The position numbers were made by a program, and so were the translations under genes. From positions 1 to 55,014 of the forward strand of contig JAZSLU010000052.1 in the NCBI GenBank assembly GCA_045535505.1: a stretch of 55,014 bases of DNA, written 5' to 3'. The notes below the pieces were generated by a model that was not told the DNA's origin, did not search any database, and saw only the letters and a program-made list of their open reading frames with translations. This DNA comes from CAKSST01 sp045535505. Lineage in GTDB: Bacteria > Bacillota > Clostridia > Oscillospirales > Acutalibacteraceae. Shown in pieces: positions 1-9,073 of this stretch (position 1 is the stretch's first letter; every line of letters starts with the position of its first letter).

Positions 1-27
1 CGACCGAAAGGTCGCCTTTTTTATATG
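1..27 (+). terminator. Intrinsic terminator at the window edge
   Basis: A GC-rich stem (CGACC/GGTCG around a GAAA loop) is followed by a run of six T on the + strand. It probably ends a rightward transcript arriving from outside the window, converging on rnmV. The left part of the stem may continue beyond the window. It may also work in the opposite direction for the rnmV transcript. Confidence 0.6.
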
Positions 28-599
28 CCTATAATTTCTAATGCTTGTTCTTTGGTATAACAATGGTTTAATATATCAAGCAATGCATTACAACTTAAAT
101 TTTGCGGAAATCCGTTTTGTTGCAAAATTTGTTTACGCCGAGCAGATGAGTCGGCTTTTCCTGTAAGACCCGCTTCATATAAATCTGCCTTGGTTAACCC
201 TGCAGTTTTTATTACGGCAGTTTCGCTAACAACCCCTGCTTTTTGCAAAGCTTTTTGCAAAATCTCTACAGACAAACCCTCGACACCTAAAAACCCCTCT
301 TTTGATGGGGCTTTTTTTCTTTTTTCTTTGCCCTTGATTTGCGGAACATAAACGTTTATTATGTTGTCCGTCTGCAAAATTCCTTTAAGCTTTGTGCGCA
401 AAAACTGCCCCGCCGAGTCGCTATCGGTCATAATGATAACACCGCTTTTTTGAGCAATAGTACGCAAAAATGCTTGTTTTTCTTTATCTTTAAAAATGCC
501 AAAACCGTTGGTGGCGATTATCACCGTATCAAGCAGGTTTTCGAGGGTTATTTTATCATATTTGCCCTCAACCACAACGGCTTGTTTTAATTTTATCAT
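21..599 (-). CDS. rnmV: Ribonuclease M5 (5S rRNA maturase)
   Basis: This enzyme cuts the 5S rRNA precursor at both ends of the mature molecule, helped by ribosomal protein L18. The 192-aa protein begins with a Toprim domain: the catalytic glutamate is E11 in VVVEGKYDK and the metal-binding DSD is at residues 59-61. The basic C-terminal half is the usual RNA-binding portion. Length and start fit the family. It is the last gene of the leftward block in this window, following holA by a few bases. In many Firmicutes ksgA lies next, which would be outside the window to the left. Confidence 0.9.
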   Translation of the reverse strand: MIKLKQAVVVEGKYDKITLENLLDTVIIATNGFGIFKDKEKQAFLRTIAQKSGVIIMTDSDSAGQFLRTKLKGILQTDNIINVYVPQIKGKEKRKKAPSKEGFLGVEGLSVEILQKALQKAGVVSETAVIKTAGLTKADLYEAGLTGKADSSARRKQILQQNGFPQNLSCNALLDILNHCYTKEQALEIIGI

Positions 600-605
600 T
601 TTCTT

Positions 606-1652
606 TTACCTGCTTTTTGCAATTTGAGAAAGTTCAACAGCAAGGCGCTCAATTGCTTTTTGTGCCATAGCGGTGTTAGAGTTTTTTATGGTGCAATCAC
701 AAACCGACAAGGCTCTCATACTGTTTTTAAGTTGCTCGTCTGTTAATTTTCGGCAGGTATTTTGGGCACGTTCGATAACAAAACGACGATTACCATAGCC
801 AAAGTCTTGCGCGGTTTGCTGTGCGCTTTTATTTGCGGCGATTGATGCACGTGCAATATACATTTCATTATAAGCCGAAGCCATTGTGCTGAAAATTATG
901 GTGGGTTCGGTTTTTGCGCTGATAAGCTGTCCTATAAGGGTTAAAGCACCCTCGGCATTGCCGCAAAGCAGTTCGTTTTGAATTTTATAAACCGATGCCT
1001 CAACAGTTTTAACACATACCGCATCAACAGTATCTGTAGAAATTGTGGCATCGTTTTGCAATGCAAAACCGATTAACTTTTCAAGTTCTGAATATAACGT
1101 GTTTATATCCTGCCCTACCGACTCGATAAGATAACGTGCCGTTCTTGTGTTCATACTGCAACCGCGTTTTGTTGCCGCCAAGGACAACAAAGCAATTAAA
1201 TCTTCAACACGGCGGTGATTGAGTTGCACTACAGCACCGCCGGCTTTTTCAATTTGGGAGATAAGCTTTATACAGTTTTTGTTCTTTTTTGCATCAATTT
1301 CTACCGATGTAAAGCTTAAAACCAAAACCGTAGTATCAAACCCTGCCGAAACAATTTCGCAAAGGCGAGAAAGCTCTTCTGTCTTACATTTTGGCAGGTC
1401 AAAGTCTTTGACCAACACGCAACTGCGGTCACTCATCATGGGCAGTTGCGCCGCAGCATCATACACCGCCTGTAAACCTTTTGGACAATCAAAGCAATGC
1501 AAATTGAAATCGGGATTATCACCGACGGCAAGGGTGGAAATTTTCTTTTCGTATAGTTTTACAAGATAATCGTCCTCGCCGAAAATCATATAAATCGGCA
1601 ACAAACCAAGATTTAACTGTTTTTTGAGAGCAGCCTCATCTAAAATCGGCAT
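606..1652 (-). CDS. holA: DNA polymerase III delta subunit
   Basis: HolA is the clamp-loader subunit that opens the beta sliding clamp during replication. The 348-aa length is typical. The N-terminal part shows the expected LPIYMIFGEDDYLV stretch, which corresponds to the degenerate nucleotide-binding fold of domain I, and the rest is helical as in the family. The start has a strong AAAGGGGG ribosome site. It sits between comEC and rnmV in a common Firmicute order (comEC-holA), so co-transcription is likely. Confidence 0.9.
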   Translation of the reverse strand: MPILDEAALKKQLNLGLLPIYMIFGEDDYLVKLYEKKISTLAVGDNPDFNLHCFDCPKGLQAVYDAAAQLPMMSDRSCVLVKDFDLPKCKTEELSRLCEIVSAGFDTTVLVLSFTSVEIDAKKNKNCIKLISQIEKAGGAVVQLNHRRVEDLIALLSLAATKRGCSMNTRTARYLIESVGQDINTLYSELEKLIGFALQNDATISTDTVDAVCVKTVEASVYKIQNELLCGNAEGALTLIGQLISAKTEPTIIFSTMASAYNEMYIARASIAANKSAQQTAQDFGYGNRRFVIERAQNTCRKLTDEQLKNSMRALSVCDCTIKNSNTAMAQKAIERLAVELSQIAKSR

Positions 1653-1674
1653 TTTTGAAAATTCCCCCTTTTTG

Positions 1675-3762
1675 TTATTTAGAAATTAAAGCGTAATCGT
1701 TTTTGATTTTTGCACGAACATTACGCAACTCTGTTTTGTAAATGTTATTGGCAATTTTAACGCATGTTGCACCGTCTTCGGTATAGACATAAACATTTGC
1801 GCTTTGGTAGCAAAAGGTTTCAATGGGCGATGGGTCTTGAGGGTTGCCAATAAACATAGAATAACCGCCTATGTCAACATATACCGTGCCGTCAAAGCAT
1901 TTTATTCTTGTATTTGTGTCAAAAGAGTAGTTTTCGAACAATGGATATACCTTGTCGCAAAGTTGCTTTAGCTTATTTTGTACATCCTCGCTTTGCGAGG
2001 TGAAAATTTGCGCAATTTGATTGTTATTTATAAGGTAATTTGCACCCGCAAAAGATTCATTTGGGTTTATTATATAAAGTGCATCTATCTTTTTAATATT
2101 TAATTCTTTGAGAGCGTCGTTCACCCTTTTACTGTCTGCAAGATTGCCGCCCGAACCTATCACAACCGAATAATTACGGCTGCTTATTATAACACTTTGC
2201 GATTTTTTAAGTTTTACTGCAACAATTTCGGTACGGCTTGTGTTAAGATAAACCGTCAAAATCACAAACGGTACAAGCGCTACAGCCAAAATACGTTTAA
2301 GGATGTGATTTTTGCCACGCTTTGTTAAAACGGCGCAAAGGTGAGCAACAATAACAAACAAAACCGAACAGAAAACGGCATAGGCATGTGTAACATCAAC
2401 CGACGCAAATTTAAAATTTGCTATAAAACGCACAACCGCACAAAAATATTTTATACAAATGCCTGTAACGCTAAACAACAGATTAACAATTGGCTGTATT
2501 GGCAAAACAGCACACAAAACTATTGCTGAAACTGCCGCGCAAAGTGCAACTGTAACGGCATAACTTGAGAGCACGTTTGTTATAATGCCCAAAACCGATA
2601 CCCTGCCAAACAAGAGCATTGATACAGGAAGGCTAAACAACGTAGCACCAAGCGTTGTGCAAAATGCGCTGATTATTATTTTGAAAATTAAACTGTCGTT
2701 TTTAAATTTTGGCTTTATCTTGTCGGTAAGCGGCACCGAAACTATAAGTATGCCCGCCGTTGAGGTTGCGGACAACAGCAACGATGCACTAAAAAGCGCA
2801 AAGGGATTGTAAACCAAAATTGCAACAACCGCTATACAAAGTGAAGATAGCGGGTCGCTTCTTTTAAGCAATATGCTTCCCACAAGAAATATTAAATAAG
2901 ATATTGCGGCACGTATTATTGAATAACCAAAATCACAAACAATGCTGACAAACATAACAAAGGGTAAAACAAGCAGTGCCGCCAGTCTGTTTGACATTAT
3001 ACGTCTTAACAATTTAATAAGTGAATAACAAATAATGCCAAGATGCATACCCGACACAACCATCATGTGTGTAACACCGCTATCAACGGCATCGTTATAA
3101 AAACTGTCATCTATGTTGACACGGTCACCTATAACTATTGCCGTTAGCAAGGTTGCTTCATCATAAGGCAGGTAATGTTCTATCGTCCTCTTTACAAATG
3201 CTTTTACGTCACCTGAAACGCTGTAAATATTTTTGTTGCTTTCACAGGTTATAATCTTATAGTTTCTTGCAGATGCATATATGCCTTGCGAAAAATTTAT
3301 GTTTTGATACGCAGTGCCTTGTGATACGTCAAGACTTGCTAAAATGGTTGCCTTGTCACCCTGTTTTGCTATAAAACCGTTAGTATTAATAAGTTGAATT
3401 TTTATAGGAACAGCAACACTTTCACCATCAATTTGAGAAACCTTTAAAATTTGTGATACGTAGCCGTCGCCCGCAGTATGCGAGGTGCAAAACGTACCGC
3501 AAATTTCGACATTTTTCGCATCATAAATTTCAAGTTTATTAACTGCACAAAGTTGTATTGTTATCGCCTGAGCTAACACCGCAATACCAACCAAAAAAGA
3601 TACCAACAAAATTATTTTATTGTAAATTGCGGCAAAAACTGCTGCCGCCAATAACAAAGCCATAGCTACAATAAAATAAACTACGTTGCTAAAACAAGAA
3701 ATTATTGCTGCAAGCAAGGCAAAAACCAATACTACAAGTGCCGGTCTTTTATCTTCAAACAT
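1675..3762 (-). CDS. comEC: ComEC/Rec2-type DNA uptake channel protein with degenerate nuclease domain
   Basis: ComEC forms the inner-membrane channel for single-stranded DNA entry in natural transformation. The 695-aa protein has N-terminal membrane helices, a DUF4131-like soluble loop, and the multi-helix competence domain with the conserved VSGMHLGI motif near residue 240. The C-terminal region (about 515-695) aligns in position with the metallo-beta-lactamase domain, but the usual HxHxDH ligand motif reads NPNESF near 566-571, so the nuclease function is probably lost. The ATG has no well-spaced ribosome site: the nearest GGAGG lies about 16 bases upstream, inside a hairpin. Whether the organism is competent cannot be judged from this window. 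Confidence 0.85.
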   Translation of the reverse strand: MFEDKRPALVVLVFALLAAIISCFSNVVYFIVAMALLLAAAVFAAIYNKIILLVSFLVGIAVLAQAITIQLCAVNKLEIYDAKNVEICGTFCTSHTAGDGYVSQILKVSQIDGESVAVPIKIQLINTNGFIAKQGDKATILASLDVSQGTAYQNINFSQGIYASARNYKIITCESNKNIYSVSGDVKAFVKRTIEHYLPYDEATLLTAIVIGDRVNIDDSFYNDAVDSGVTHMMVVSGMHLGIICYSLIKLLRRIMSNRLAALLVLPFVMFVSIVCDFGYSIIRAAISYLIFLVGSILLKRSDPLSSLCIAVVAILVYNPFALFSASLLLSATSTAGILIVSVPLTDKIKPKFKNDSLIFKIIISAFCTTLGATLFSLPVSMLLFGRVSVLGIITNVLSSYAVTVALCAAVSAIVLCAVLPIQPIVNLLFSVTGICIKYFCAVVRFIANFKFASVDVTHAYAVFCSVLFVIVAHLCAVLTKRGKNHILKRILAVALVPFVILTVYLNTSRTEIVAVKLKKSQSVIISSRNYSVVIGSGGNLADSKRVNDALKELNIKKIDALYIINPNESFAGANYLINNNQIAQIFTSQSEDVQNKLKQLCDKVYPLFENYSFDTNTRIKCFDGTVYVDIGGYSMFIGNPQDPSPIETFCYQSANVYVYTEDGATCVKIANNIYKTELRNVRAKIKNDYALISK

Positions 3763-3777
3763 AATTTTTATATAATT

Positions 3778-3810
3778 GCCTCCGGCAAAGACACACTTTT
3801 TACCGGAGGC
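3778..3810 (-). promoter_or_regulatory. Intergenic hairpin carrying the comEC Shine-Dalgarno sequence
   Basis: Between the phosphoribosyltransferase gene and comEC lies an 8-bp perfect stem, GCCTCCGG/CCGGAGGC, with a roughly 17-nt loop. In the direction of comEC transcription, the 3' arm holds the only GGAGG upstream of the comEC start and the 5' arm holds the complementary CCTCC. A T-run follows on the + strand only, so it would terminate antisense transcription rather than the operon. Confidence 0.5.
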
Positions 3811-3815
3811 TTTTT

Positions 3816-4355
3816 TTATTTAAAGAACAACGGAAGGGGTTCTAAGAAAATGATATCGTCACGGTTAGCGGCATCGCCTTCTGCCAATACAGCGCAACTT
3901 GCAACCGTATTGCCGCCCGCGCGGTCAACCAGAGTTTGAACCGCTATAAGCGATTCGCCCGTGCTGATAACGTCGTCAACAATAAGAACTCGCTTATTGT
4001 TTATTTTTTGAGCTTCAGCACCGTCAATATACAAATGCTGAACAGCAGCTGTAGTGATAGACTTAACCTCAACATCAAGCATATTGCTCATATAAAGCTT
4101 GGGGTGTTTTCTTACAACAATATATGGTTTGCCGCTCTGACGAGCCATTTCGTAAGCCAAGGGAATGCTTTTTGCCTCGGGCGTGACAATAACGTCAAAC
4201 TCGGGTGATTTTGCAATAAGCTCTTTTGCACAGGCTATTGTAAGTTCAACATCACCGAAAAGAATAAAACCCGCAATATCAAGCTTTTCATTTATAGGGC
4301 ATACGGGCAACTCCCGCTCGTAGCCTGCAATTATCATTTTATACGTCTTACCCAT
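3816..4355 (-). CDS. Adenine phosphoribosyltransferase-like purine salvage enzyme
   Basis: This is a type I phosphoribosyltransferase that joins a base to PRPP. The PRPP-binding motif is clear: VLIVDDVISTGES near residues 125-137. The 179-aa length matches adenine phosphoribosyltransferase, but the N-terminal half diverges from classical Apt, so another purine base or a regulatory role is possible. The start was set at the ATG at 4355, which has GGAGGA eight bases upstream. A longer reading would overlap the HIT gene and would include the ribosome site. Co-oriented with HIT and alaS. Confidence 0.7.
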   Translation of the reverse strand: MGKTYKMIIAGYERELPVCPINEKLDIAGFILFGDVELTIACAKELIAKSPEFDVIVTPEAKSIPLAYEMARQSGKPYIVVRKHPKLYMSNMLDVEVKSITTAAVQHLYIDGAEAQKINNKRVLIVDDVISTGESLIAVQTLVDRAGGNTVASCAVLAEGDAANRDDIIFLEPLPLFFK

Positions 4356-4380
4356 TTTTGTTTTCCTCCATTGTGTTTTA

Positions 4381-4722
4381 TCAGCCTGGAGGCCAAGCAA
4401 GCTGCCTGCCGGCTAACATGTGATAATGCAAGTGAGAAACGGTTTGTCCGCCCTCTTCTCCGCAGTTGGTTACAACGCGAAAACCTTTTTTGAGATTTTC
4501 TTGCTTTGCAATAATTGCAACCGCTTTAAATATTTTTGCGGCAACATCACAGTTTATGTCGTCAAACTCTGCTGCGGAAGCAATATGTTCTTTAGGTATA
4601 ACAACCACATGAAAAGGCGCTTGGGGAGCAATGTCTTTAAACGCTAAAACAAACTCGTCCTCGTACACCTTTGTTGAGGGTATCTCCCCTCTTACGATTT
4701 TACAGAACAAACAGTCTTGCAT
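4381..4722 (-). CDS. HIT family nucleotide-binding hydrolase
   Basis: Histidine-triad proteins hydrolyse nucleoside phosphoramidates, including aminoacyl-adenylates. This 113-aa protein has the family N-terminus CLFCKIVRGEIPS and the triad HLHYH at 97-101 followed by the AGRQLAWPPG tail seen in Hint proteins. It begins three bases after the alaS stop codon, a pairing that fits clean-up of aminoacyl-AMP by-products, though that link is an inference. Confidence 0.9.
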   Translation of the reverse strand: MQDCLFCKIVRGEIPSTKVYEDEFVLAFKDIAPQAPFHVVVIPKEHIASAAEFDDINCDVAAKIFKAVAIIAKQENLKKGFRVVTNCGEEGGQTVSHLHYHMLAGRQLAWPPG

Positions 4723-4725
4723 TTT

Positions 4726-7347
4726 TTATTCTCCTATCATCTGACAAAGCAGTTGCTTTGCTGCATTTATTGCATCCTGTGCTTTGTCAATTTCTTTTGC
4801 ACCTGCCATAGCGCTGTCGGGTTTGCCGCCGCCTTTACCGTCTGCAACTGCCGCAACATTGCGAACAAGATTGCCTGCATGAGCGCCTTTTTTAACCGCA
4901 AGTGGACCGCAACCAACACAGAATGTTAGTTTGCCGTCAAACACACTTGCAACCACTGCAACTGCATTTTCATCCCAATTTTTTATTTCATCACACATTG
5001 TGCGCAAGGCATCAGACGCAACCGAAACAATGCCGCTGACAAGCTTTAAGCCGTTGCAGTCAACTGCGCCGTTTATCATATCACGAACCTTTGCGCCTGC
5101 GTTTTGCGCTTCTAACTTGTCTAATTTTTGCTGACATTCTTTAAGCTCTGCCTGCAAGGTTTTTATGCGGTTAGCAACGTCTTCAACCTTGTTAACCTTT
5201 AATGCGGCTGCTGCCGAGTCAAGCATTTGTTTATATTTATCCATCAAAGCGCCGGTATGCGAACCTGTTACGGCTTCAATACGTCTAACGCCCGATGCAA
5301 CCGAGCTTTCTGACATAATTTTGAACAAACCGATTTCGGCTGTGTTTTCAACATGTGTTCCTCCACAAAGCTCTAATGAATAACCTTCAATGTCAACCGT
5401 ACGAACAATGTCTGAATATTTTTCGCCAAACAGAGCCATTGCGCCTTTAGCTTTTGCCTGTTCAATAGGCATTTCTTGGTTTTTAACCTTTATTGCCGCC
5501 AACACAGCGCCATTCACATAGTCTTCAACCTCTTTAATTTCGTCACTTGTCAAAGCTGAAAAATGCGTGAAGTCAAACCTTACTGCCTTTTGGCTTACAA
5601 GCTGACCTGCCTGCTCAACATGTGTACCGAGCACACTTCGCAAAGCCGCTTGAAGCAAGTGTGCTGCCGTATGGTTACGGCGAATGTCATATCTGTAACA
5701 AACGTCAACCTGTGCAGTAACATCAGTGCATTTTACTGTGCCGCTTTGCACCTTGCCCGAGTGTGAAATAACGCCTGCAGCATTCTTTTCGGTACTCTCA
5801 ATCAAAATTTCAAAATCGTTTGCAAAAATTACACCCATATCGCCAACCTGACCGCCCGAGGTTGCATAAAAAGGTGTTTTGTCAAGCACAACGACAACAC
5901 TATCGCCCTCGTTTGCCTCTTGTGTTTGCTCTGAGTTTACAAAAAGTCCGACAATTTTTGAATTTGAGCTGATATTTTCATAACCAACAAATTCGGTTGC
6001 ATCAAAATCTGCAAACAAATCTGCCGTATCTTTCCAAGCCTCAAAGTCATCTTTTTTGCGTGATTCTCTTGAGCGGATTTTTTGCTCGTTCATATAACGC
6101 TCAAAGCCTTCCTCGTCAACTTTTAGGCCTTTTTCTTCTAAAATATCTTTAGTCAAATCAAGCGGGAAGCCATAAGTATCATAAAGGCGGAAAGCGTCCT
6201 CGCCCGACAATACACCGCCGTCTTTTGTAAGATTTGCAAGAAGCTCTAAACCTTGGTCTATTGTTTTGGCAAAGTTTTCTTCTTCTACCGAGATAACCTT
6301 TTTAATAAAATCTTTTTTCTCGTTAAGTTCGGGATATGCCGTTAGGTTTTCTGCAATAACAGTATCACACAGCTCTGACAAAAAAGGTTTTTGTATGCCA
6401 AGCAATCTGCCGTGACGAGCCGCACGTCTTAAAAGACGTCTTAACACGTAACCTCTGCCCTCGTTTGAGGGTTTAACACCATCACCCAACATAAATGTGG
6501 TGGAACGGATGTGGTCGGTGATAACACGGATTGAAATATCTTTGGTAGCATCCTGCTTATATTCAACACCGCAAATTCGGCTAAGGTGCTTCATTATGTT
6601 TGCAACCGTATCAACCTCAAACAAGTTATCAACGCCCTGCATAATACAAGCAAGTCTTTCAATACCCATACCTGTGTCGATATTGGGATGCTCGAGCGGT
6701 GTATAGTTGCCTTTTCCGTCTGAATCAAATTGAGTGAAAACAAGATTCCAAAACTCAACAAATCGGTCACATTCACAGCCAACCGCACAGTCGGGCGAAC
6801 CGCATCCGTGCTCGACACCGCGGTCAAAATAAAGTTCTGAACAAGGACCGCAGGGGCCTGTGCCGTGCTCCCAAAAGTTATCAGCCTTACCAAGACGAAC
6901 GATGCGTTCGGGCGCTACTCCAACCTTCTCGGTCCAAATTTTGAAGGTTTCTTCATCATTTTCGTAAATTGAAACCCACAATCTGTCAACCGGCAACTTT
7001 ACAACCTTGGTGCAAAATTCCCAAGCCCAAGCGGTTGCCTGTTCTTTAAAATAATCACCAAAAGAGAAGTTGCCCAGCATCTCAAAATATGTACCGTGGC
7101 GGGCAGTTTTGCCCACCCTTTCAATATCGGGAGTGCGTATGCACTTTTGACAGGTTGTAACACGCTTTGCAGGTGGTGTTACGTCGCCTGTAAAGAATTT
7201 TTTCATAGGTGCCATGCCCGAGTTAATAAGTAACAAAGACTTATCACCGTTGGGAATAAGCGGAAAGCTTTTAAGACGCAAATGCCCCTTGCTTTCAAAA
7301 AAAGAAAGATATATTTCTCTCAAATCGTTAAGTGAAGTCCATTCCAT
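4726..7347 (-). CDS. alaS: Alanyl-tRNA synthetase
   Basis: AlaS charges tRNA-Ala and edits Ser and Gly mischarging. The 873-aa protein has the class II catalytic core (the N-terminal SFFESKGHLR and NSGMAPMKKFF blocks), the editing domain with HTAAH and the CGGTH zinc site, and a C-terminal coiled-coil plus DHHA1 region. The start was set at the ATG at 7347, which has AAGGACG eight bases upstream, rather than the TTG six bases earlier. There is no T-box leader: only about 35 bases separate the predicted transcription start from the ATG. Confidence 0.97.
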   Translation of the reverse strand: MEWTSLNDLREIYLSFFESKGHLRLKSFPLIPNGDKSLLLINSGMAPMKKFFTGDVTPPAKRVTTCQKCIRTPDIERVGKTARHGTYFEMLGNFSFGDYFKEQATAWAWEFCTKVVKLPVDRLWVSIYENDEETFKIWTEKVGVAPERIVRLGKADNFWEHGTGPCGPCSELYFDRGVEHGCGSPDCAVGCECDRFVEFWNLVFTQFDSDGKGNYTPLEHPNIDTGMGIERLACIMQGVDNLFEVDTVANIMKHLSRICGVEYKQDATKDISIRVITDHIRSTTFMLGDGVKPSNEGRGYVLRRLLRRAARHGRLLGIQKPFLSELCDTVIAENLTAYPELNEKKDFIKKVISVEEENFAKTIDQGLELLANLTKDGGVLSGEDAFRLYDTYGFPLDLTKDILEEKGLKVDEEGFERYMNEQKIRSRESRKKDDFEAWKDTADLFADFDATEFVGYENISSNSKIVGLFVNSEQTQEANEGDSVVVVLDKTPFYATSGGQVGDMGVIFANDFEILIESTEKNAAGVISHSGKVQSGTVKCTDVTAQVDVCYRYDIRRNHTAAHLLQAALRSVLGTHVEQAGQLVSQKAVRFDFTHFSALTSDEIKEVEDYVNGAVLAAIKVKNQEMPIEQAKAKGAMALFGEKYSDIVRTVDIEGYSLELCGGTHVENTAEIGLFKIMSESSVASGVRRIEAVTGSHTGALMDKYKQMLDSAAAALKVNKVEDVANRIKTLQAELKECQQKLDKLEAQNAGAKVRDMINGAVDCNGLKLVSGIVSVASDALRTMCDEIKNWDENAVAVVASVFDGKLTFCVGCGPLAVKKGAHAGNLVRNVAAVADGKGGGKPDSAMAGAKEIDKAQDAINAAKQLLCQMIGE

Positions 7348-7388
7348 ATACAAAACGTCCTTAATATATAATAAATATTTACTTAATA

Positions 7389-7417
7389 ATTATATACTCG
7401 CAGTTAACCTTTGTCAA
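7389..7417 (-). promoter_or_regulatory. Promoter of alaS
   Basis: TTGACA and TATAAT are separated by exactly 17 bases on the - strand. The TGA stop codon of the upstream penicillin-binding protein gene lies inside the -35 box, so alaS has its own promoter embedded at the end of that gene. Confidence 0.8.
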
Positions 7418-9024
7418 CTTAAATTGAGCGCACAAATTGAGTCGGCAAGGGCAGAAAATACAGGCGCACAATCACTGCCGCCCGAGGTAGCATCCTCTGC
7501 AAGAATTACAGCAACATACTTTGGATTTTCAGCCGGGAAAAAGCCACAAAACCAACCTTGCGATACGCTTTTCCCTTCTTCGCTTAACCAACCTGTTTGC
7601 GCTGTTGCGGTTTTGCCTCCCGCTGTGCAATTTTTGGGTTGTGCAAGTTTTCCTGTGCCGTTATTTACGGCATTTATCAAATACTCTCTAATTGTTGCCG
7701 CCGTTTGCTCACTCATAACGCGGGTGGCGTTTGCAACAGTTTTGGGCGATACGATTTTTTTGTTTTTAACCTGACCCTCAACCAAAGGTGCAATTTTATA
7801 GGTGCCGTTGCCTGCTATTGCACAATACATATAGCCAACCGAAACGGGTGAAAGCAGAATGTCACCCTGCCCTATTGCAAAGTTTGCCTGTGCGGCTGGT
7901 GAACTTAACTCATCAAGTTTTGTTAGATTGCCGCTTTGGGTTGTTATGCCGTCGGCAAGGCTTATAGAGTTTCCAAAATTAAACTGCTTTGCCATATTTA
8001 AAACTGCATTTGCGCCGCAACGTTGCGCAAGTTCATAAAAATAAGTGTTACAGGAGAAGGTTATTGCCTGTTTTAGATTTATATGCCCATGTCCGTCGGC
8101 ACTGTTACAATTAAACTTTCGTCCCGCTATAACGCTGGAGCCTGTGCAGGTATAGTTTAAATTTTGATACTTTGCCTGTTCTATAGCCGCCGCGGCAATG
8201 CAGGGCTTAAACACAGAGCCGACATTGTAGGCATAGAGGGCGCGGTTTATTAGCGGCGAGTCATCACTGTCAAGACTTTGAGACACATTTGTAGGGTCAT
8301 AATCGGGGCGGCTTACCATGGCTCTTATTTTGCAACTTTTAACCTCAAAAACCACCGCCGCACCACGTTCAACGTTTTTCATTGCGTTTTCAGCAGCGCT
8401 TTGAATTCTTGCGTCAAGCGTTAATGCAACACCGTCATTATAGACCGACAAATCTCCTTGGAGTTGCGGCGCAACGCCCAAAAGAGGTTGTCCGTGTCCG
8501 TCAACCGAATATACTATTTTTAGTTTTTGACCTGTGTACAACATACTGTCACAAGCCGCCTCTATGCCGCTGACACCGTGTGAACTTGCCCCAACATAGC
8601 CTAAAATGTGCTTTGCAAGCATATTATTGGTTGTGTGTTCGGCCCTTGCAACCGTAACTTTTGCGCCACAATTATCGGTTGCTTCAACCAAAATTGGTTT
8701 GCCTGCGATAAGTTGTTCCAAAGTTTGCTCCAGTTGACTTCCGGACATAATTTTTGTCAGCGTCATTATATCCTGTGGGGTGTTTGTTAATGCGGCGATT
8801 TTTGTAGTTTTATTGCCGGTTAGCGACACCATATTTGCATCAAAGATATTGCCTCTCAATTCACATACCGTTAACGCAACGGTATTATTTTCGCCTGTAT
8901 TTGCCTCGAGCGCATCACTGCAAAGCTCGTATATTCTTAATATGCAAACAAGCATTAATACCAGTATAAAAATGAACAGAGCGGCTGTTCGGCGTGAAAA
9001 GGTGTGTACATAGGTTTTTTGCAT
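7414..9024 (-). CDS. Penicillin-binding protein, class B transpeptidase (PBP2/SpoVD/FtsI-like)
   Basis: This D,D-transpeptidase crosslinks peptidoglycan at the outer face of the membrane. The 536-aa protein has one N-terminal membrane anchor (about 14-32), a short dimerisation region, and a transpeptidase domain with the three active-site motifs: SVFK at 270-273 (nucleophile S270), SCN at 324-326 and KTA at 471-473 in place of the common KTG. The short N-terminal part and KTA motif resemble sporulation or elongation PBPs of clostridia. Which septal, elongation or cortex role it plays cannot be decided here. Its ribosome site AAGGGGG lies in a terminator-like hairpin. Confidence 0.85.
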   Translation of the reverse strand: MQKTYVHTFSRRTAALFIFILVLMLVCILRIYELCSDALEANTGENNTVALTVCELRGNIFDANMVSLTGNKTTKIAALTNTPQDIMTLTKIMSGSQLEQTLEQLIAGKPILVEATDNCGAKVTVARAEHTTNNMLAKHILGYVGASSHGVSGIEAACDSMLYTGQKLKIVYSVDGHGQPLLGVAPQLQGDLSVYNDGVALTLDARIQSAAENAMKNVERGAAVVFEVKSCKIRAMVSRPDYDPTNVSQSLDSDDSPLINRALYAYNVGSVFKPCIAAAAIEQAKYQNLNYTCTGSSVIAGRKFNCNSADGHGHINLKQAITFSCNTYFYELAQRCGANAVLNMAKQFNFGNSISLADGITTQSGNLTKLDELSSPAAQANFAIGQGDILLSPVSVGYMYCAIAGNGTYKIAPLVEGQVKNKKIVSPKTVANATRVMSEQTAATIREYLINAVNNGTGKLAQPKNCTAGGKTATAQTGWLSEEGKSVSQGWFCGFFPAENPKYVAVILAEDATSGGSDCAPVFSALADSICALNLS

Positions 9025-9028
9025 AAAA

Positions 9029-9072
9029 AATTCCCCCTTACTTCTGTATTGTTGACAGAATTTGGGGGAATT
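9029..9072 (-). terminator. Terminator-like hairpin overlapping the PBP ribosome-binding site
   Basis: The outer stem AATTCCCCC/GGGGGAATT and inner stem TTCTGT/ACAGAA form one long hairpin. It starts two bases after the U32 peptidase stop codon and is followed by a T-run on the - strand, so it looks like an intrinsic terminator. The 3' arm contains AAGGGGG, the Shine-Dalgarno sequence of the PBP gene, eight bases before its ATG. Readthrough RNA would therefore carry a hidden ribosome site. Confidence 0.7.
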
Positions 9073-9073
9073 A

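Noticed and set aside
7348..7413. T-box leader for alaS
   Set aside because: The predicted leader is only about 35 bases, and no T-box sequence or terminator is present.
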